The position numbers were made by a program, and so were the translations under genes. Of a stretch of 64,000 nucleotides of DNA, positions 8,651-16,489 are shown one piece after another; the first letter of the stretch is position 1; each line of letters opens with the position of its first letter. The stretch is from NCBI GenBank assembly GCA_037443945.1, contig JBBINH010000003.1, positions 91,165-155,164 on the forward strand, read 5' to 3'. The notes below the pieces were generated by a model. It had not been told where the DNA came from and made no database searches. It saw only the letters and a program-made list of their open reading frames with translations. The DNA comes from SSF26 sp037443945. Lineage in GTDB: Bacteria > Chloroflexota > Anaerolineae > J102.

Positions 8651-8680
8651 AGCATAGCATAAGCGATGGGAAGCTGTCAA
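8651..8680 (-). promoter_or_regulatory. Promoter of the aroH-pheA-aroF-aroF-tyrA operon
   Basis: TTGACA (8680-8675), 18 bases, then TATGCT (8656-8651) on the minus strand. It predicts a start near 8644, just upstream of the leader peptide ATG at 8619. Confidence 0.7.
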
Positions 8681-8740
8681 AATGGCCGCGAGGCCCGGAG
8701 ACACTGGATCCGGTTAGTCGGAGAGGATGTCACGATGACA

Positions 8741-9057
8741 CTTCTCGTTTGGCAATCCGGGCTGTGGCTGCGGCGATTTCGGCACCGGCGGCGAGTTATA
8801 GACGCGTGTCCACAGTGCAGCGTCGGCCGAGGATGGCGGTGCGCACGGGCAGCAGGTTCTCGGTGCCCCGGCGACTAACGCATGCCGGCGCCGCAGAAGC
8901 GCGCCTGGATCGCCTTGGCGTCCCTTTCGACTTCCACCCCTCTTGCTCGCTGCGCCGAATACGCTTCGCAGCCCGATACGACGGTATCAGCCCATGCGGC
9001 CACACACGCAACCGCTGCACCTCCGCACGTCAACACCTCTCCCGCAACTCAAGCCGG
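8741..9057. other. Gene-poor interval between the aromatic and eut operons
   Basis: This is about 317 bases after the last eut operon gene. The only candidate is a minus-strand 53-codon frame starting at a GTG (9036 to 8875) with AGAGG-like sequence before it and no recognisable domain. It is not convincing. I see no clear Rho-independent terminator for the eut operon here. Confidence 0.4.
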
Positions 9058-9405
9058 TCATCCCAGGGTGGACTCACCCCAAGCGTTTTCGATTGCACCA
9101 AAGCGGGTATACCGCAACGGCAACTCCATGGGATACGGACCGGCCCGATCGACGGTATCGACAATGCCGACGACGGTCAGGTCAATGGGCAGATCGGGTA
9201 CCGGATAGGCAATAGCCGCCTCGCGTTTGCGGGCCAGGAAGACGAGGTCACCCACCCCGGCCTGAGCCACATCCACGGCCACGGCCGGTCGCCCGCGCGG
9301 CCGCAGGTCTCGGGTCAACTCCTGCACCACCAGAAATTTGGCCCCTTCCAACCCCGGATACTTCCGTGTGACCACGGCCGTGCCCAACACCCGACCCAGA
9401 ACCAT
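9058..9405 (-). CDS. EutN/CcmL-type pentameric microcompartment vertex protein, second copy
   Basis: 115 residues. It begins MVLGRVLGTAVVTRKYPGL and continues LVVQELTRDL, AVDVAQAGVGDLVFLARKREA, then VVGIVDTVD. This is the EutN/CcmL beta-barrel that forms pentamers and caps the twelve shell vertices. Compared with the upstream eutN (96 aa) it has a C-terminal tail of ~25 residues (PYPMELPLRYTRFGAIENAW). It is the last gene of the eut operon, six bases after the stop of the 90-residue gene. Two EutN copies suggest mixed pentamers or separate vertex roles. Confidence 0.9.
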   Translation of the reverse strand: MVLGRVLGTAVVTRKYPGLEGAKFLVVQELTRDLRPRGRPAVAVDVAQAGVGDLVFLARKREAAIAYPVPDLPIDLTVVGIVDTVDRAGPYPMELPLRYTRFGAIENAWGESTLG

Positions 9406-9408
9406 GGT

Positions 9409-9681
9409 CTACTTCCCCTGCAAGACGCGCGTAATGATGGTATCCAGATCGGCAGGCGCACTCCCCAGACGGGCAATGACCGCCGCACGCACCTGGGCGT
9501 GCAGATCGGCACCTGCGGTTGCAGACATTGGCCCCGCCCCGGGAACCAAGCGCACGCCCAGTTCCCGGGCCCGCTCGCGGGCCGCATCGGTGACCACCGT
9601 CTGCGCGTCCAGCTCGATCTGCGTGGTACCGGCGGCGGCCAGGTCTTCAATATCCCGCTTGGTCAAAAAACGCTTAGGCAT
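9409..9681 (-). CDS. 90-residue microcompartment-associated protein: EutQ-like N-terminal module plus two short helices
   Basis: Residues 1-45 (MPKRFLTKRDIEDLAAAG, then TVVTDAARERARELGVRLV) match the N-terminal module of EutQ in this operon (DIVTPAARDRAHELGIELI) and, more loosely, that of EutT. The remainder has two predicted amphipathic helices, DLHAQVRAAVIARL and LDTIITRVLQ, that resemble encapsulation peptides. No catalytic domain is present. GGAGTG 6-7 bases before the ATG fixes the start at 9681; the longer open frame to 9819 lies inside the upstream shell gene. I infer an adaptor or core-assembly role from context; no described function is known to me. Confidence 0.75.
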   Translation of the reverse strand: MPKRFLTKRDIEDLAAAGTTQIELDAQTVVTDAARERARELGVRLVPGAGPMSATAGADLHAQVRAAVIARLGSAPADLDTIITRVLQGK

Positions 9682-9706
9682 GGTTTTCACTCCGTCCAAT
9701 GGGCGG

Positions 9707-10327
9707 TCAGACCCCCTCGATGCTCTCCAGCGCCTTGACGGCGGCATCGCGGGCGGCCAGGATATCCGCTTCGGTGCCTGCCATCCACATGCGGCCGAAA
9801 CGACCGACCGAGGAGACATGCATCAGATTGACCGGGGCCGCCTTTTCGGCCTCGTTGGCGGCGAGATTGATATAGGCCGCCGGTGCGCATTCCAACACCA
9901 GCAACGTCTGGCCGGGCACCAGCATCATCCCCCGCACAAAGCGATTGAGCAACTGGGCCTGATAGGGGTTCACATTCGTGATCACCTGTAGCGAAGCAAT
10001 TTCGGGCTTTTTGCGGTCCTGGATGCGCAGCCCCAATTCGCGCAGCACCACCTCGCCGGCCTGAAGCACATCGGCCTGAGAATGGGAGTGGATCTCGAAC
10101 ATGCCGAATTCGCGTTCGACGATCTGGGCGCCCGGCCGTACATCCGTGGCTTTGACGGCGATATCCACCACCCGAAAGACCCAGTTGCCCGGCGCCATCT
10201 CCACATACAGGCTGGCCATCCCTTCCACCGGGAGGTCACCCTGGGTGATGGTGCCTACAAAGGCGGCGTATTGGGGTTGCATCCGATCCAGATAACAATA
10301 TGCACGCAATTCGAATTTATCGGCCAT
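9707..10327 (-). CDS. Tandem, circularly permuted BMC shell protein (BMC-T type)
   Basis: 206 residues that divide into two BMC-like halves. In the C-terminal half TLLVLECAPAAYINLAANEA and VNLMHVSSVGRFGRMWMAG, ending ADILAARDAAVKALE, follow the beta-helix-beta-helix order of BMC domains. The first half mirrors it (ASLYVEMAPGNWVFRVVDIA, GAQIVEREFGMFEIHSHSQA). In each half the strands preceding this core suggest the circular permutation seen in EutL and CsoS1D. It would form a pseudohexameric trimer tile, probably with a gated pore. It differs clearly from the EutL of the same operon. AGAGG precedes the ATG. Confidence 0.72.
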   Translation of the reverse strand: MADKFELRAYCYLDRMQPQYAAFVGTITQGDLPVEGMASLYVEMAPGNWVFRVVDIAVKATDVRPGAQIVEREFGMFEIHSHSQADVLQAGEVVLRELGLRIQDRKKPEIASLQVITNVNPYQAQLLNRFVRGMMLVPGQTLLVLECAPAAYINLAANEAEKAAPVNLMHVSSVGRFGRMWMAGTEADILAARDAAVKALESIEGV

Positions 10328-10352
10328 AGTCCTCTGCCAACGTGAGACCGGT

Positions 10353-11204
10353 TCAACCGGGATGGTTCATGGCAATGCCGAGGGGGGTCACAAACAAAGG
10401 GCGGCTGGGTACGAAGGCCGGTACGCCCGTGATCTCGGTGATAACGGCCGGAAATCCGCAAAAGGCCGACGCACCGCCCACCAGATAGAGGGCTTCGACG
10501 GCAAAGGGGCGGATGTGACGGGCGATGATGGTGCCCACTTTCTCCATGACCGGCCGCACGATGGGGAAAAGCCGGGGTTGTTCCTGAGGGTCGGTCTTCA
10601 TGGCTTCGGCGGCGGCGAAAGGGATGCGATGGCTGCCGGCAATCACCAGGGTGAAGTGGATGCCGCCGGTCGGTTCGTCGGCGGTGTAAATCACGCGGCC
10701 GTTTTGCACGACAGCGATGCCGGTTGTGCCGCCGCCGATATCCACCACGGCGCCGTTGGCGATCCGCAAGACGGCGTTGGCGGCGCTGGGTTCGTCGATC
10801 TGGGCCGTGCATGCCAACCCCGCCGCCTCCAACACATAACGGGTGGCGCGGACTTCGGCCAGAGGCACGCCGGGAGGATAGGCCGTGGCCGCCGAATGCA
10901 GCGGAAAACCCAGCCGCGCCTCCACCTGGGCCTTCAACTCACGCACCAGCGCCGTGGCCGCCACAAAGTCCACCACCAAGCCATCGCGCACGACTTCGGC
11001 GTAGCGATAAGCGCCTACCAGCGGCCGTTTTTCGGCATCAAGGACAAAGAGGACGGTATAGGCCGTGCCCAGGTCCACCCCCACGTGCACCGGACCGCGA
11101 TAGCCGTCGGCATGGGGACGGTGGATGGCCTCCTCCGCCGCCGCCAACATGGCTTCGAGTGCGGGCGCATAGGCAGGCGCCGACGTCATCTCCGGCAGAT
11201 TCAT
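10353..11204 (-). CDS. eutJ: Ethanolamine utilization chaperone-like protein EutJ
   Basis: 283 residues of the actin/Hsp70 ATPase fold: VHVGVDLGTAYTVLFVLD is the phosphate-1 loop, DIGGGTTGIAVV the phosphate-2 loop, and LVGGASAFCGFP the adenosine motif. EutJ is thought to act as a chaperone or reactivation factor in the ethanolamine compartment. The ATG at 11204 overlaps the eutT stop by four bases (ATGA); a slightly upstream ATG at 11219 is less likely. Length is as usual for EutJ (~280). Confidence 0.92.
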   Translation of the reverse strand: MNLPEMTSAPAYAPALEAMLAAAEEAIHRPHADGYRGPVHVGVDLGTAYTVLFVLDAEKRPLVGAYRYAEVVRDGLVVDFVAATALVRELKAQVEARLGFPLHSAATAYPPGVPLAEVRATRYVLEAAGLACTAQIDEPSAANAVLRIANGAVVDIGGGTTGIAVVQNGRVIYTADEPTGGIHFTLVIAGSHRIPFAAAEAMKTDPQEQPRLFPIVRPVMEKVGTIIARHIRPFAVEALYLVGGASAFCGFPAVITEITGVPAFVPSRPLFVTPLGIAMNHPG

Positions 11205-12016
11205 AGCGGCATTTTCCACGTCAGCTTACCGGCCTTGAAGAGCAACTCCAGATAATACACGGCGCTGCTAAGGCGATTGACGGCCCGGACCCAATCGGGA
11301 TGAAGCAGACCATAGCCCGGAGCCGGCGCCACGGCATCGAGAGCCGCGATCTCGGCCTCACGCGCCAGACAGCGCAACAGATTGAGCCAATGGAGGATTT
11401 CGTGATCGTCGGGACCGGGCACGATATGGTCAATGCCCAGGGCCGTCTGCGGATCGTGGGTCGCCTGTCGCAGCGCGGCCTCGTCCAGGCCGGCCAGGGC
11501 GATAGGTGCGACCTCCCGGTTGTTGTATTCGGCGCTGAGGATCTCGCGACAATAGGCGGCCAGCGTGTGCAGATACTCGGCCAATTGGGGCAGATTGACG
11601 GCCGTGGCCCGTGCCGCCACCAACAGGCAGGCCGCGTGGAGCGTGTCGATTTTGCCGCGAAAGCGGATGCGAGGACTGTTTTTGGGCGCAAAATGGCCGG
11701 CATCCACCTGGGTCAGATGGTCGGGCTTGGCCTTGACCGGCATGCCGCAGCTCACACAGCGGGGGAGCTCGCCCTCCAGGCGCACCGGAAACGTGCCGGG
11801 CTTGTCCCAGGCCGGTCTGGCCGTGGCCGGGGGCGGCTCCGGTTGCGGTTGCGATGGCGTTGCCGGTGCCTCGGCATACACCACCAGGATCTGCCAATGC
11901 TTGATGAAATCGGCCGCCGCCGGCGAAAAACGCGTCCCCGGCGGTACCGTCAGCGTTTCTCCCCGGCGGGGCTGACGAATGCGATGGCGCAGTTCGGCTT
12001 CGGTGATGATGGTCAT
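11201..12016 (-). CDS. eutT: EutT-type corrinoid adenosyltransferase
   Basis: 271 residues. It would make adenosylcobalamin from ATP and cob(I)alamin for EutBC. Residues 1-45 are the operon's common N-terminal module (MTIITEAELRHRIRQ, RFSPAAADFIKHW). Then a Pro-rich linker leads to the catalytic domain with CVSCGMPVK (CxxC), HLTQVDAGHF and LHAACLLVAARA. Salmonella EutT binds Fe(II) through an HX11CCX2C motif; here only the CxxC pair is evident and the preceding residue is Arg, so metal use may differ. Its ATG overlaps the eutQ stop by four bases. Confidence 0.88.
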   Translation of the reverse strand: MTIITEAELRHRIRQPRRGETLTVPPGTRFSPAAADFIKHWQILVVYAEAPATPSQPQPEPPPATARPAWDKPGTFPVRLEGELPRCVSCGMPVKAKPDHLTQVDAGHFAPKNSPRIRFRGKIDTLHAACLLVAARATAVNLPQLAEYLHTLAAYCREILSAEYNNREVAPIALAGLDEAALRQATHDPQTALGIDHIVPGPDDHEILHWLNLLRCLAREAEIAALDAVAPAPGYGLLHPDWVRAVNRLSSAVYYLELLFKAGKLTWKMPL

Positions 12017-12693
12017 GGCTTAGCCTGCCACCCGGTGGGAAAGGTCACGTAGAAGCATTTGGCCCAGGACGGGGTGCCGAAGGTGATGGCCGTGCCTTTC
12101 GGGATGTAGATGACATCACCCGGTCGACCCACAACCACCCCTTGGCCGGTGTCGATGTGCAACTCGCCCTCGATGACGTACTCGATTTCGTCCCCGGTGA
12201 GGGTCCAGGGAAAGCTCCCCTTGAGCAGGCTCATAAAACCGGCGGCCATGGGGGAACCATGCCCGGCCGTGATCACATCTTGCCGGCGCACATCCATTTC
12301 CGGCCGCGGGACGGGAAACGGCGCCATCGTCACCGCCCGACCGTCCACATGAACCACCCCCTGGTCCGGTGTGGTGGTCGGGGCATGGTGGGCGGCCAGC
12401 ATGGCCGTCACCACCCGGCGCACCTGCTCCTCCAGATCGGCTGTGGCTGCAGGTATCGGAGCCGGTTGCGGCCGCGGGCCGATCAGCGGTCGATGGCTCA
12501 GATCCTGGGCGGCGCCGGTCCAGGTCGGTAGCCCCATGGCGCCGCCGTCGGCGGCGATCAACTCGATGCCGAGCTCGTGGGCGCGATCACGGGCGGCCGG
12601 TGTGACGATATCGGCAGGGGCCAGCACCAGCCGTTTTTGCCCCTCGGCGACCAACTGCTCCATGGCGGCAACGGTGTAAACACGGCGTTTCAT
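12013..12693 (-). CDS. eutQ: EutQ cupin protein with N-terminal module
   Basis: 226 residues. N-terminal module VYTVAAMEQLVAEGQKRL then DIVTPAARDRAHELGIELI; a helix LEEQVRRVVTAMLAAHH that looks like an encapsulation peptide; and a C-terminal cupin barrel (GSFPWTLTGDEIEYVIEGEL, GRPGDVIYIPKGTAITF). EutQ has been linked to acetate-kinase activity and to compartment assembly. GAGG five bases before the ATG supports the start. Length and order match enteric EutQ (~230). Confidence 0.92.
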   Translation of the reverse strand: MKRRVYTVAAMEQLVAEGQKRLVLAPADIVTPAARDRAHELGIELIAADGGAMGLPTWTGAAQDLSHRPLIGPRPQPAPIPAATADLEEQVRRVVTAMLAAHHAPTTTPDQGVVHVDGRAVTMAPFPVPRPEMDVRRQDVITAGHGSPMAAGFMSLLKGSFPWTLTGDEIEYVIEGELHIDTGQGVVVGRPGDVIYIPKGTAITFGTPSWAKCFYVTFPTGWQAKP

Positions 12694-12726
12694 GACGCCT
12701 CACTGGATACCAACGCAGCCTCGCCT

Positions 12727-13254
12727 TTATTCCACCCTGGGCAGGATAAACTCCACGTCGCTATGGGGCCGTGGAATGACATGGACGCTGACCAATTCGC
12801 CCACGCGCTGGGCGGCGGCGGCGCCGGCATCGGTAGCCGCCTTGACGGCGCCGACATCTCCACGCACCATGACCGTCACATAGCCGCCGCCGATGGTCTC
12901 CTTGCCGATCAACTTGACGTTGGCGGCTTTGACCATGGCATCGGCCGCCTCAATGGCACCGACCAGGCCGCGGGTCTCGATCATACCAAGGGCAATCATC
13001 TGGATATCTGCCATAGAAGGGACCTCAGAAGCAACACAGGGAGAGGAAGGCGCAAGCGCAGGAGGAGGAACCGGTACCGGTGCGGCCGATTCGATCTCAG
13101 GATGTGGAGAAGCCCCTGCGGTCATGGCGGCGGCTGTGGTCGGTTCCAGGGGTACCCAGCCCTGGTGGCGTCGGCAGTAGGCCGAGCCTTCGAGGGCCGC
13201 ATTGCGGCAGCGCAGACCACTCCGGGTCAGAGCCTGACAACGGGAGCTAGGCAT
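12727..13254 (-). CDS. BMC-H shell protein with N-terminal zinc-knuckle-like extension
   Basis: Residues ~81-175 are a complete BMC-H hexamer tile (ADIQMIALGMIETRGLVGAI, VTVMVRGDVGAV, SVHVIPRPHSDVE), almost identical to the EutM-like protein upstream. They are preceded by ~80 extra residues: a Cys/His cluster CQALTRSGLRC...YCRRH (C6, C16, C27, H30) resembling small CxxxTxxGxxC...YCxxH zinc motifs, then a Pro/Ala linker. The extension has no stop and ordinary codon use, so the long form looks real. GAGG stands 8 bases before the internal ATG at residue 81, so a short plain tile might also be made. Confidence 0.85.
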   Translation of the reverse strand: MPSSRCQALTRSGLRCRNAALEGSAYCRRHQGWVPLEPTTAAAMTAGASPHPEIESAAPVPVPPPALAPSSPCVASEVPSMADIQMIALGMIETRGLVGAIEAADAMVKAANVKLIGKETIGGGYVTVMVRGDVGAVKAATDAGAAAAQRVGELVSVHVIPRPHSDVEFILPRVE

Positions 13255-13292
13255 AGGACAACCGGGGCCGAAGGACGGCTAGGGACATTCTA

Positions 13293-14780
13293 CTACGTCC
13301 GCCCGATTTCGGCCAGGACACGGCGGACGATGGTCTCGATCTGATCGGCGCTGAGCGTTCCGGCCGGGGTCGGTTCGGTAGCGCCTTCGACATCGGGGGC
13401 CGGGGTCAGGGCCAGTTCGGGCGGCGGTGCCAGCTCGTAGGCCAGACGCTTGATGTTCATGAGGTGGGTGACGGTGATATTATCGCTGGTGACGGCGCCG
13501 CCGATACCACCGGGAGCCAGGGTCATGGAGGGCATCACGCCAGTGGTGACGCCGATGGCCCCCATCGTGCCCCACGTATTGACCACAATGCGAAAAGCCG
13601 GTTTCTCGAGGCCGAAGGCCATGATCACCGCTTCATCCCGGCAGTGGATAACCAGCGTATGGCCGTCGCCGCCGAATTTGAGCAGTTGAATGCAGCGCTC
13701 GCAGCCCGCCCGCCAGTCGTCTTCGACGTAGAAGCCGAGCACGGTGGTCAGCTTCTCGCGGCTCAGGGGATGGTCCGGCCCCACACCGTCCAGGTCGGCG
13801 ACGAGGACGCGCGCCCGCCGCGGGACGTTGATCCCGGCCAGGCGGGCCAGGCTTTGCGGGGTCTGGCCCACGCTCTTGGGGTTGATGGTACCGTCGGGAT
13901 GAAAGAGAACCCGTTCGATGGCCGCTTTCTGGCCGGCATCCAGCCAGTAGGCGCCGTGTTTCTCCATTTCGGCCCGCAAGGCGGCGGCAATGGGCCTGTC
14001 CGCCACCACGGCCTGTTCGGTTGAGCAGATCACCGAGCAATCGAAGGCCTTGCTGTTGACGATGTCCCAGGCCGCCTTCTTGATGTCGGCGCTGCGATCC
14101 ACGTAGACCGGCACATTGCCCGGGCCGACACCGATAGCCGGCTTGCCCACGCTGTGGGCCGCCTTGACCATGGCGCTGCCGCCGGTAGCCAAAATGAGGG
14201 AAACGGCATAATGGCGGATAAGCTCCTGCGAGCCGGCGAGGGTGACTTTCTGCATACAACCGACCAGGCCCTTGGGCATGCCGGCTGCTTCGCCCGCTGC
14301 GGCCATGATGCGCGCCGTCTCGTAGCAACAGGCCTTGGCCGCCGGATGGGGAGCGATGACGATGCCGTTGCGGGCTTTGACGGCGATGAGGATTTTATAC
14401 ATCACCGTCGAGGTGGGATTCGTCGAGGGCGTCAGGGCGGCGATGACCCCCACCGGCCAGGCGATCTCGACGATTTTGCGGCGCTCGTCACGGGCGATCA
14501 CGCCGACGGTCTTGATGTCTTTGATCGAATTCCACACCCCGCGGCTGGCGAATTCGTTCTTCAACCGCTTGTGGGCGGCCACACCGTAGCCGGTTTCCTC
14601 ATGGGCCATGCGGCCCAACCGTTCGGAAGCGGCAAAGGCGGCTTCGGCCATGGCCTCACAAATGCGGTCTACCGTCTCCTGCGAAGCCGAGGCAAATTGC
14701 CGTTGGGCCTCCCGACAGGCTACGGCCAGCCGCCGCGCTTCCTGGATGGATTGGAGATCGAGATCGTAGGTATCGGTCAT
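13293..14780 (-). CDS. eutE: CoA-acylating acetaldehyde dehydrogenase, EutE
   Basis: 495 residues of the aldehyde dehydrogenase superfamily: ALTPSTNPTSTVMYK, ILATGGSAMVKAAHSVGKPAIG (cofactor site), and CSVICSTEQAVV with the catalytic cysteine. It converts acetaldehyde plus CoA and NAD+ to acetyl-CoA inside the compartment. The C-terminus adds ~30 residues ending LSADQIETIVRRVLAEIGRT, an amphipathic helix like an encapsulation peptide; in most EutE/PduP proteins such a helix is N-terminal. The start at 14780 is chosen because GAGG lies six bases upstream, whereas the ATG at 14786 directly abuts GAGG. Confidence 0.94.
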   Translation of the reverse strand: MTDTYDLDLQSIQEARRLAVACREAQRQFASASQETVDRICEAMAEAAFAASERLGRMAHEETGYGVAAHKRLKNEFASRGVWNSIKDIKTVGVIARDERRKIVEIAWPVGVIAALTPSTNPTSTVMYKILIAVKARNGIVIAPHPAAKACCYETARIMAAAGEAAGMPKGLVGCMQKVTLAGSQELIRHYAVSLILATGGSAMVKAAHSVGKPAIGVGPGNVPVYVDRSADIKKAAWDIVNSKAFDCSVICSTEQAVVADRPIAAALRAEMEKHGAYWLDAGQKAAIERVLFHPDGTINPKSVGQTPQSLARLAGINVPRRARVLVADLDGVGPDHPLSREKLTTVLGFYVEDDWRAGCERCIQLLKFGGDGHTLVIHCRDEAVIMAFGLEKPAFRIVVNTWGTMGAIGVTTGVMPSMTLAPGGIGGAVTSDNITVTHLMNIKRLAYELAPPPELALTPAPDVEGATEPTPAGTLSADQIETIVRRVLAEIGRT

Positions 14781-14856
14781 AGGCATCCTCGGATATCAGA
14801 GCAACCGGTCCGGCCGGGCCTGTGGCGGTCCCGGTCGCAATGCGCTGGCCGTGATC

Positions 14857-15516
14857 TCAGGTGTACTTGTGCGGGTAGCGGGCCACATCGAGCACGGCAT
14901 CCTGAAAAGCCTGACAGGCGGCACGGCAGGCGCTTTGGGTCCCGGAGAGCAAGGCGCCTGAGAAGTTTGTCTCCGAAGGTGGCGCCCACCACACCCGCAT
15001 CTCCACCTCGGCCGCCTTGAGCGCCGCATCGATGGCGTAGGTGGCCTCGATGGGCGGCGCGATCAGATAGGCCAGCGGTGTGCCCACGGGTACCTCGGCC
15101 GCTTTGCTCAGATACGTGCCGGAGCGCGAGATGGTATGGGGGAAGAAGACGATGCTGTTGTCGTCGTTGGCCGAATAGAACCAGGCCTGCTCCTGGGCAT
15201 AGGCGACGCAGGCATCCAATCCGGCGCGGGCTTCGGCCGGGTTGGGGCCGGCCAGGATGCCGATGATCTCGCCCGAAAGCGGGCCGGAGGCATGGGCCGC
15301 GCCGGCATAGAAGCTGTGGGCATAAACCACTTCCACATCGGCCTTTTTGGTCGCTTCATCCAACGAGACGTAGAGGGCGTCGTCGATATCGCAGGTGATC
15401 AGGGCCAGGCTGCGCTGATGCGGTTTCAGGCCCATCTTGGCCGCAAAATCGGGGTGCACGTTGGGGATAAGGCGGGCGGCAAGGATGGTGGGTTTGATCG
15501 GATCGAGAATGCCCAT
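14857..15516 (-). CDS. eutL: EutL-type tandem BMC shell protein
   Basis: 219 residues, the usual EutL length. Two permuted BMC domains: RSLALITCDIDDALYVSLDE, EVVYAHSFYAGAAHASGPLS and GEIIGILAGPNPAEARAGL in the first; GTPLAYLIAPPIEATYAIDA and MRVWWAPPSETNFSGALLSG in the second. EutL trimers form pseudohexamers with a gated central pore and bind ethanolamine. AGGAG precedes the ATG by 9 bases, and the upstream open frame (to 15705) overlaps eutC and is not supported. Confidence 0.93.
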   Translation of the reverse strand: MGILDPIKPTILAARLIPNVHPDFAAKMGLKPHQRSLALITCDIDDALYVSLDEATKKADVEVVYAHSFYAGAAHASGPLSGEIIGILAGPNPAEARAGLDACVAYAQEQAWFYSANDDNSIVFFPHTISRSGTYLSKAAEVPVGTPLAYLIAPPIEATYAIDAALKAAEVEMRVWWAPPSETNFSGALLSGTQSACRAACQAFQDAVLDVARYPHKYT

Positions 15517-15572
15517 AAGCCATGCTCCTGGCAACGAAAGGCGAAAACAAACACACACGGTGCCGGGTCGAC

Positions 15573-16478
15573 TCAGGCGGCGCCCGCCGTCTTGAGTTTC
15601 AACTCGACCCCGCTGGCCTGATAGCGCAAGGTCTTTTTGATCAGTTCGACCACATAGGCGCCTCCCTCCAGGGGATTGGTGCCGCCGTTGGCCGTGATCA
15701 TACAAATGACATCGCGATGGGCGTCGGTCTTGCCGGGTCCGGGCCGCCAGCCCATGTAGGCGCTGAGGGCATCGGCCACGCCCAAGCCGGGCCGTTCTCC
15801 GATGAGGATGACGACCACATCGGCGCCGATGACCTCGTTGACATCGTTGATGACGCCGACGCGGGCGAAGCGGATGAAAAAGGGCGTACCCATACCGATC
15901 CCGGCGGCTTTGAGACCCTGTGTGATCACCGGGAAAATCTGCGGCAGGTTGTTGTTGATGGCGGCAGCACTCAGACCATCACCGACCACGAGCTGCACCT
16001 GCGGGTTCTTCACACAGCGCTCGGCAAGGATCCGTTTGGCCTCGTCGTTCAGACGCCGGCCCAGGTCGGGCCGGAGGAGGTACTCCTGACGGTCGCGCAC
16101 CTGGGTCTGCACGGTGAAAAGGTCGAATTGCTTGAGGATATCGGGGTTGACTTCGCCGTAGATGGCATCCTGGGTGACGCCGTGATCGGCCTGGAAGAGG
16201 AGCAGGGTGCGGGTTTTGGGCCGGGGTCCGGCGCGGCCGACGGCCAGGCGGGCGGTCGTGGTGGCGGCCAGATGGCGCAGCCCTTCGGGATCATACGGAC
16301 GCTCAACCCCGATGGCACGACGGGCCTCCGGCCGGGTGGGGTCGGGTAGGTCAATGAGGGGGCCATCGGCGGCGGGTGTCGGCGCCGGCGGCGGCGTAGC
16401 CGGCGCCGGGGCGGCGTTGGTCTTGGCCAATTCGGCCAGCACCGCCTGGACAATCGCTTCAATACGGGCTGAGTCCAC
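15573..16478 (-). CDS. eutC: Ethanolamine ammonia-lyase small subunit
   Basis: 301 residues. With EutB it forms the adenosylcobalamin enzyme that splits ethanolamine into acetaldehyde and ammonia. Core motifs are LLFQADHGVTQDAI, VGDGLSAAAINNNL, ADVVVILIGERPGLG, MITANGGTNPLEGG. The N-terminal SARIEAIVQAVLAELAKTN plus Pro/Ala linker is the encapsulation peptide that directs the lyase into the compartment. The start is the GTG at 16478, since GAGGAGG stands 6-7 bases before it; no ATG is suitably placed. The gap to the eutB stop is 11 bases. Confidence 0.95.
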   Translation of the reverse strand: MDSARIEAIVQAVLAELAKTNAAPAPATPPPAPTPAADGPLIDLPDPTRPEARRAIGVERPYDPEGLRHLAATTTARLAVGRAGPRPKTRTLLLFQADHGVTQDAIYGEVNPDILKQFDLFTVQTQVRDRQEYLLRPDLGRRLNDEAKRILAERCVKNPQVQLVVGDGLSAAAINNNLPQIFPVITQGLKAAGIGMGTPFFIRFARVGVINDVNEVIGADVVVILIGERPGLGVADALSAYMGWRPGPGKTDAHRDVICMITANGGTNPLEGGAYVVELIKKTLRYQASGVELKLKTAGAA

Positions 16479-16489
16479 GGGAAACCTCC

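Noticed and set aside
8401..8680. A T-box riboswitch in front of aroH
   Set aside because: The hairpin layout was checked for the T-box core (AGGGTGGNACCGCG) and specifier loop and did not fit, whereas a leader peptide with a Phe/Tyr codon run and matching antiterminator does.
8875..9036. A 53-codon minus-strand frame after the last eut gene
   Set aside because: It has a GTG start and a loose AGAGG, but no domain, and its composition is like the surrounding untranslated DNA.
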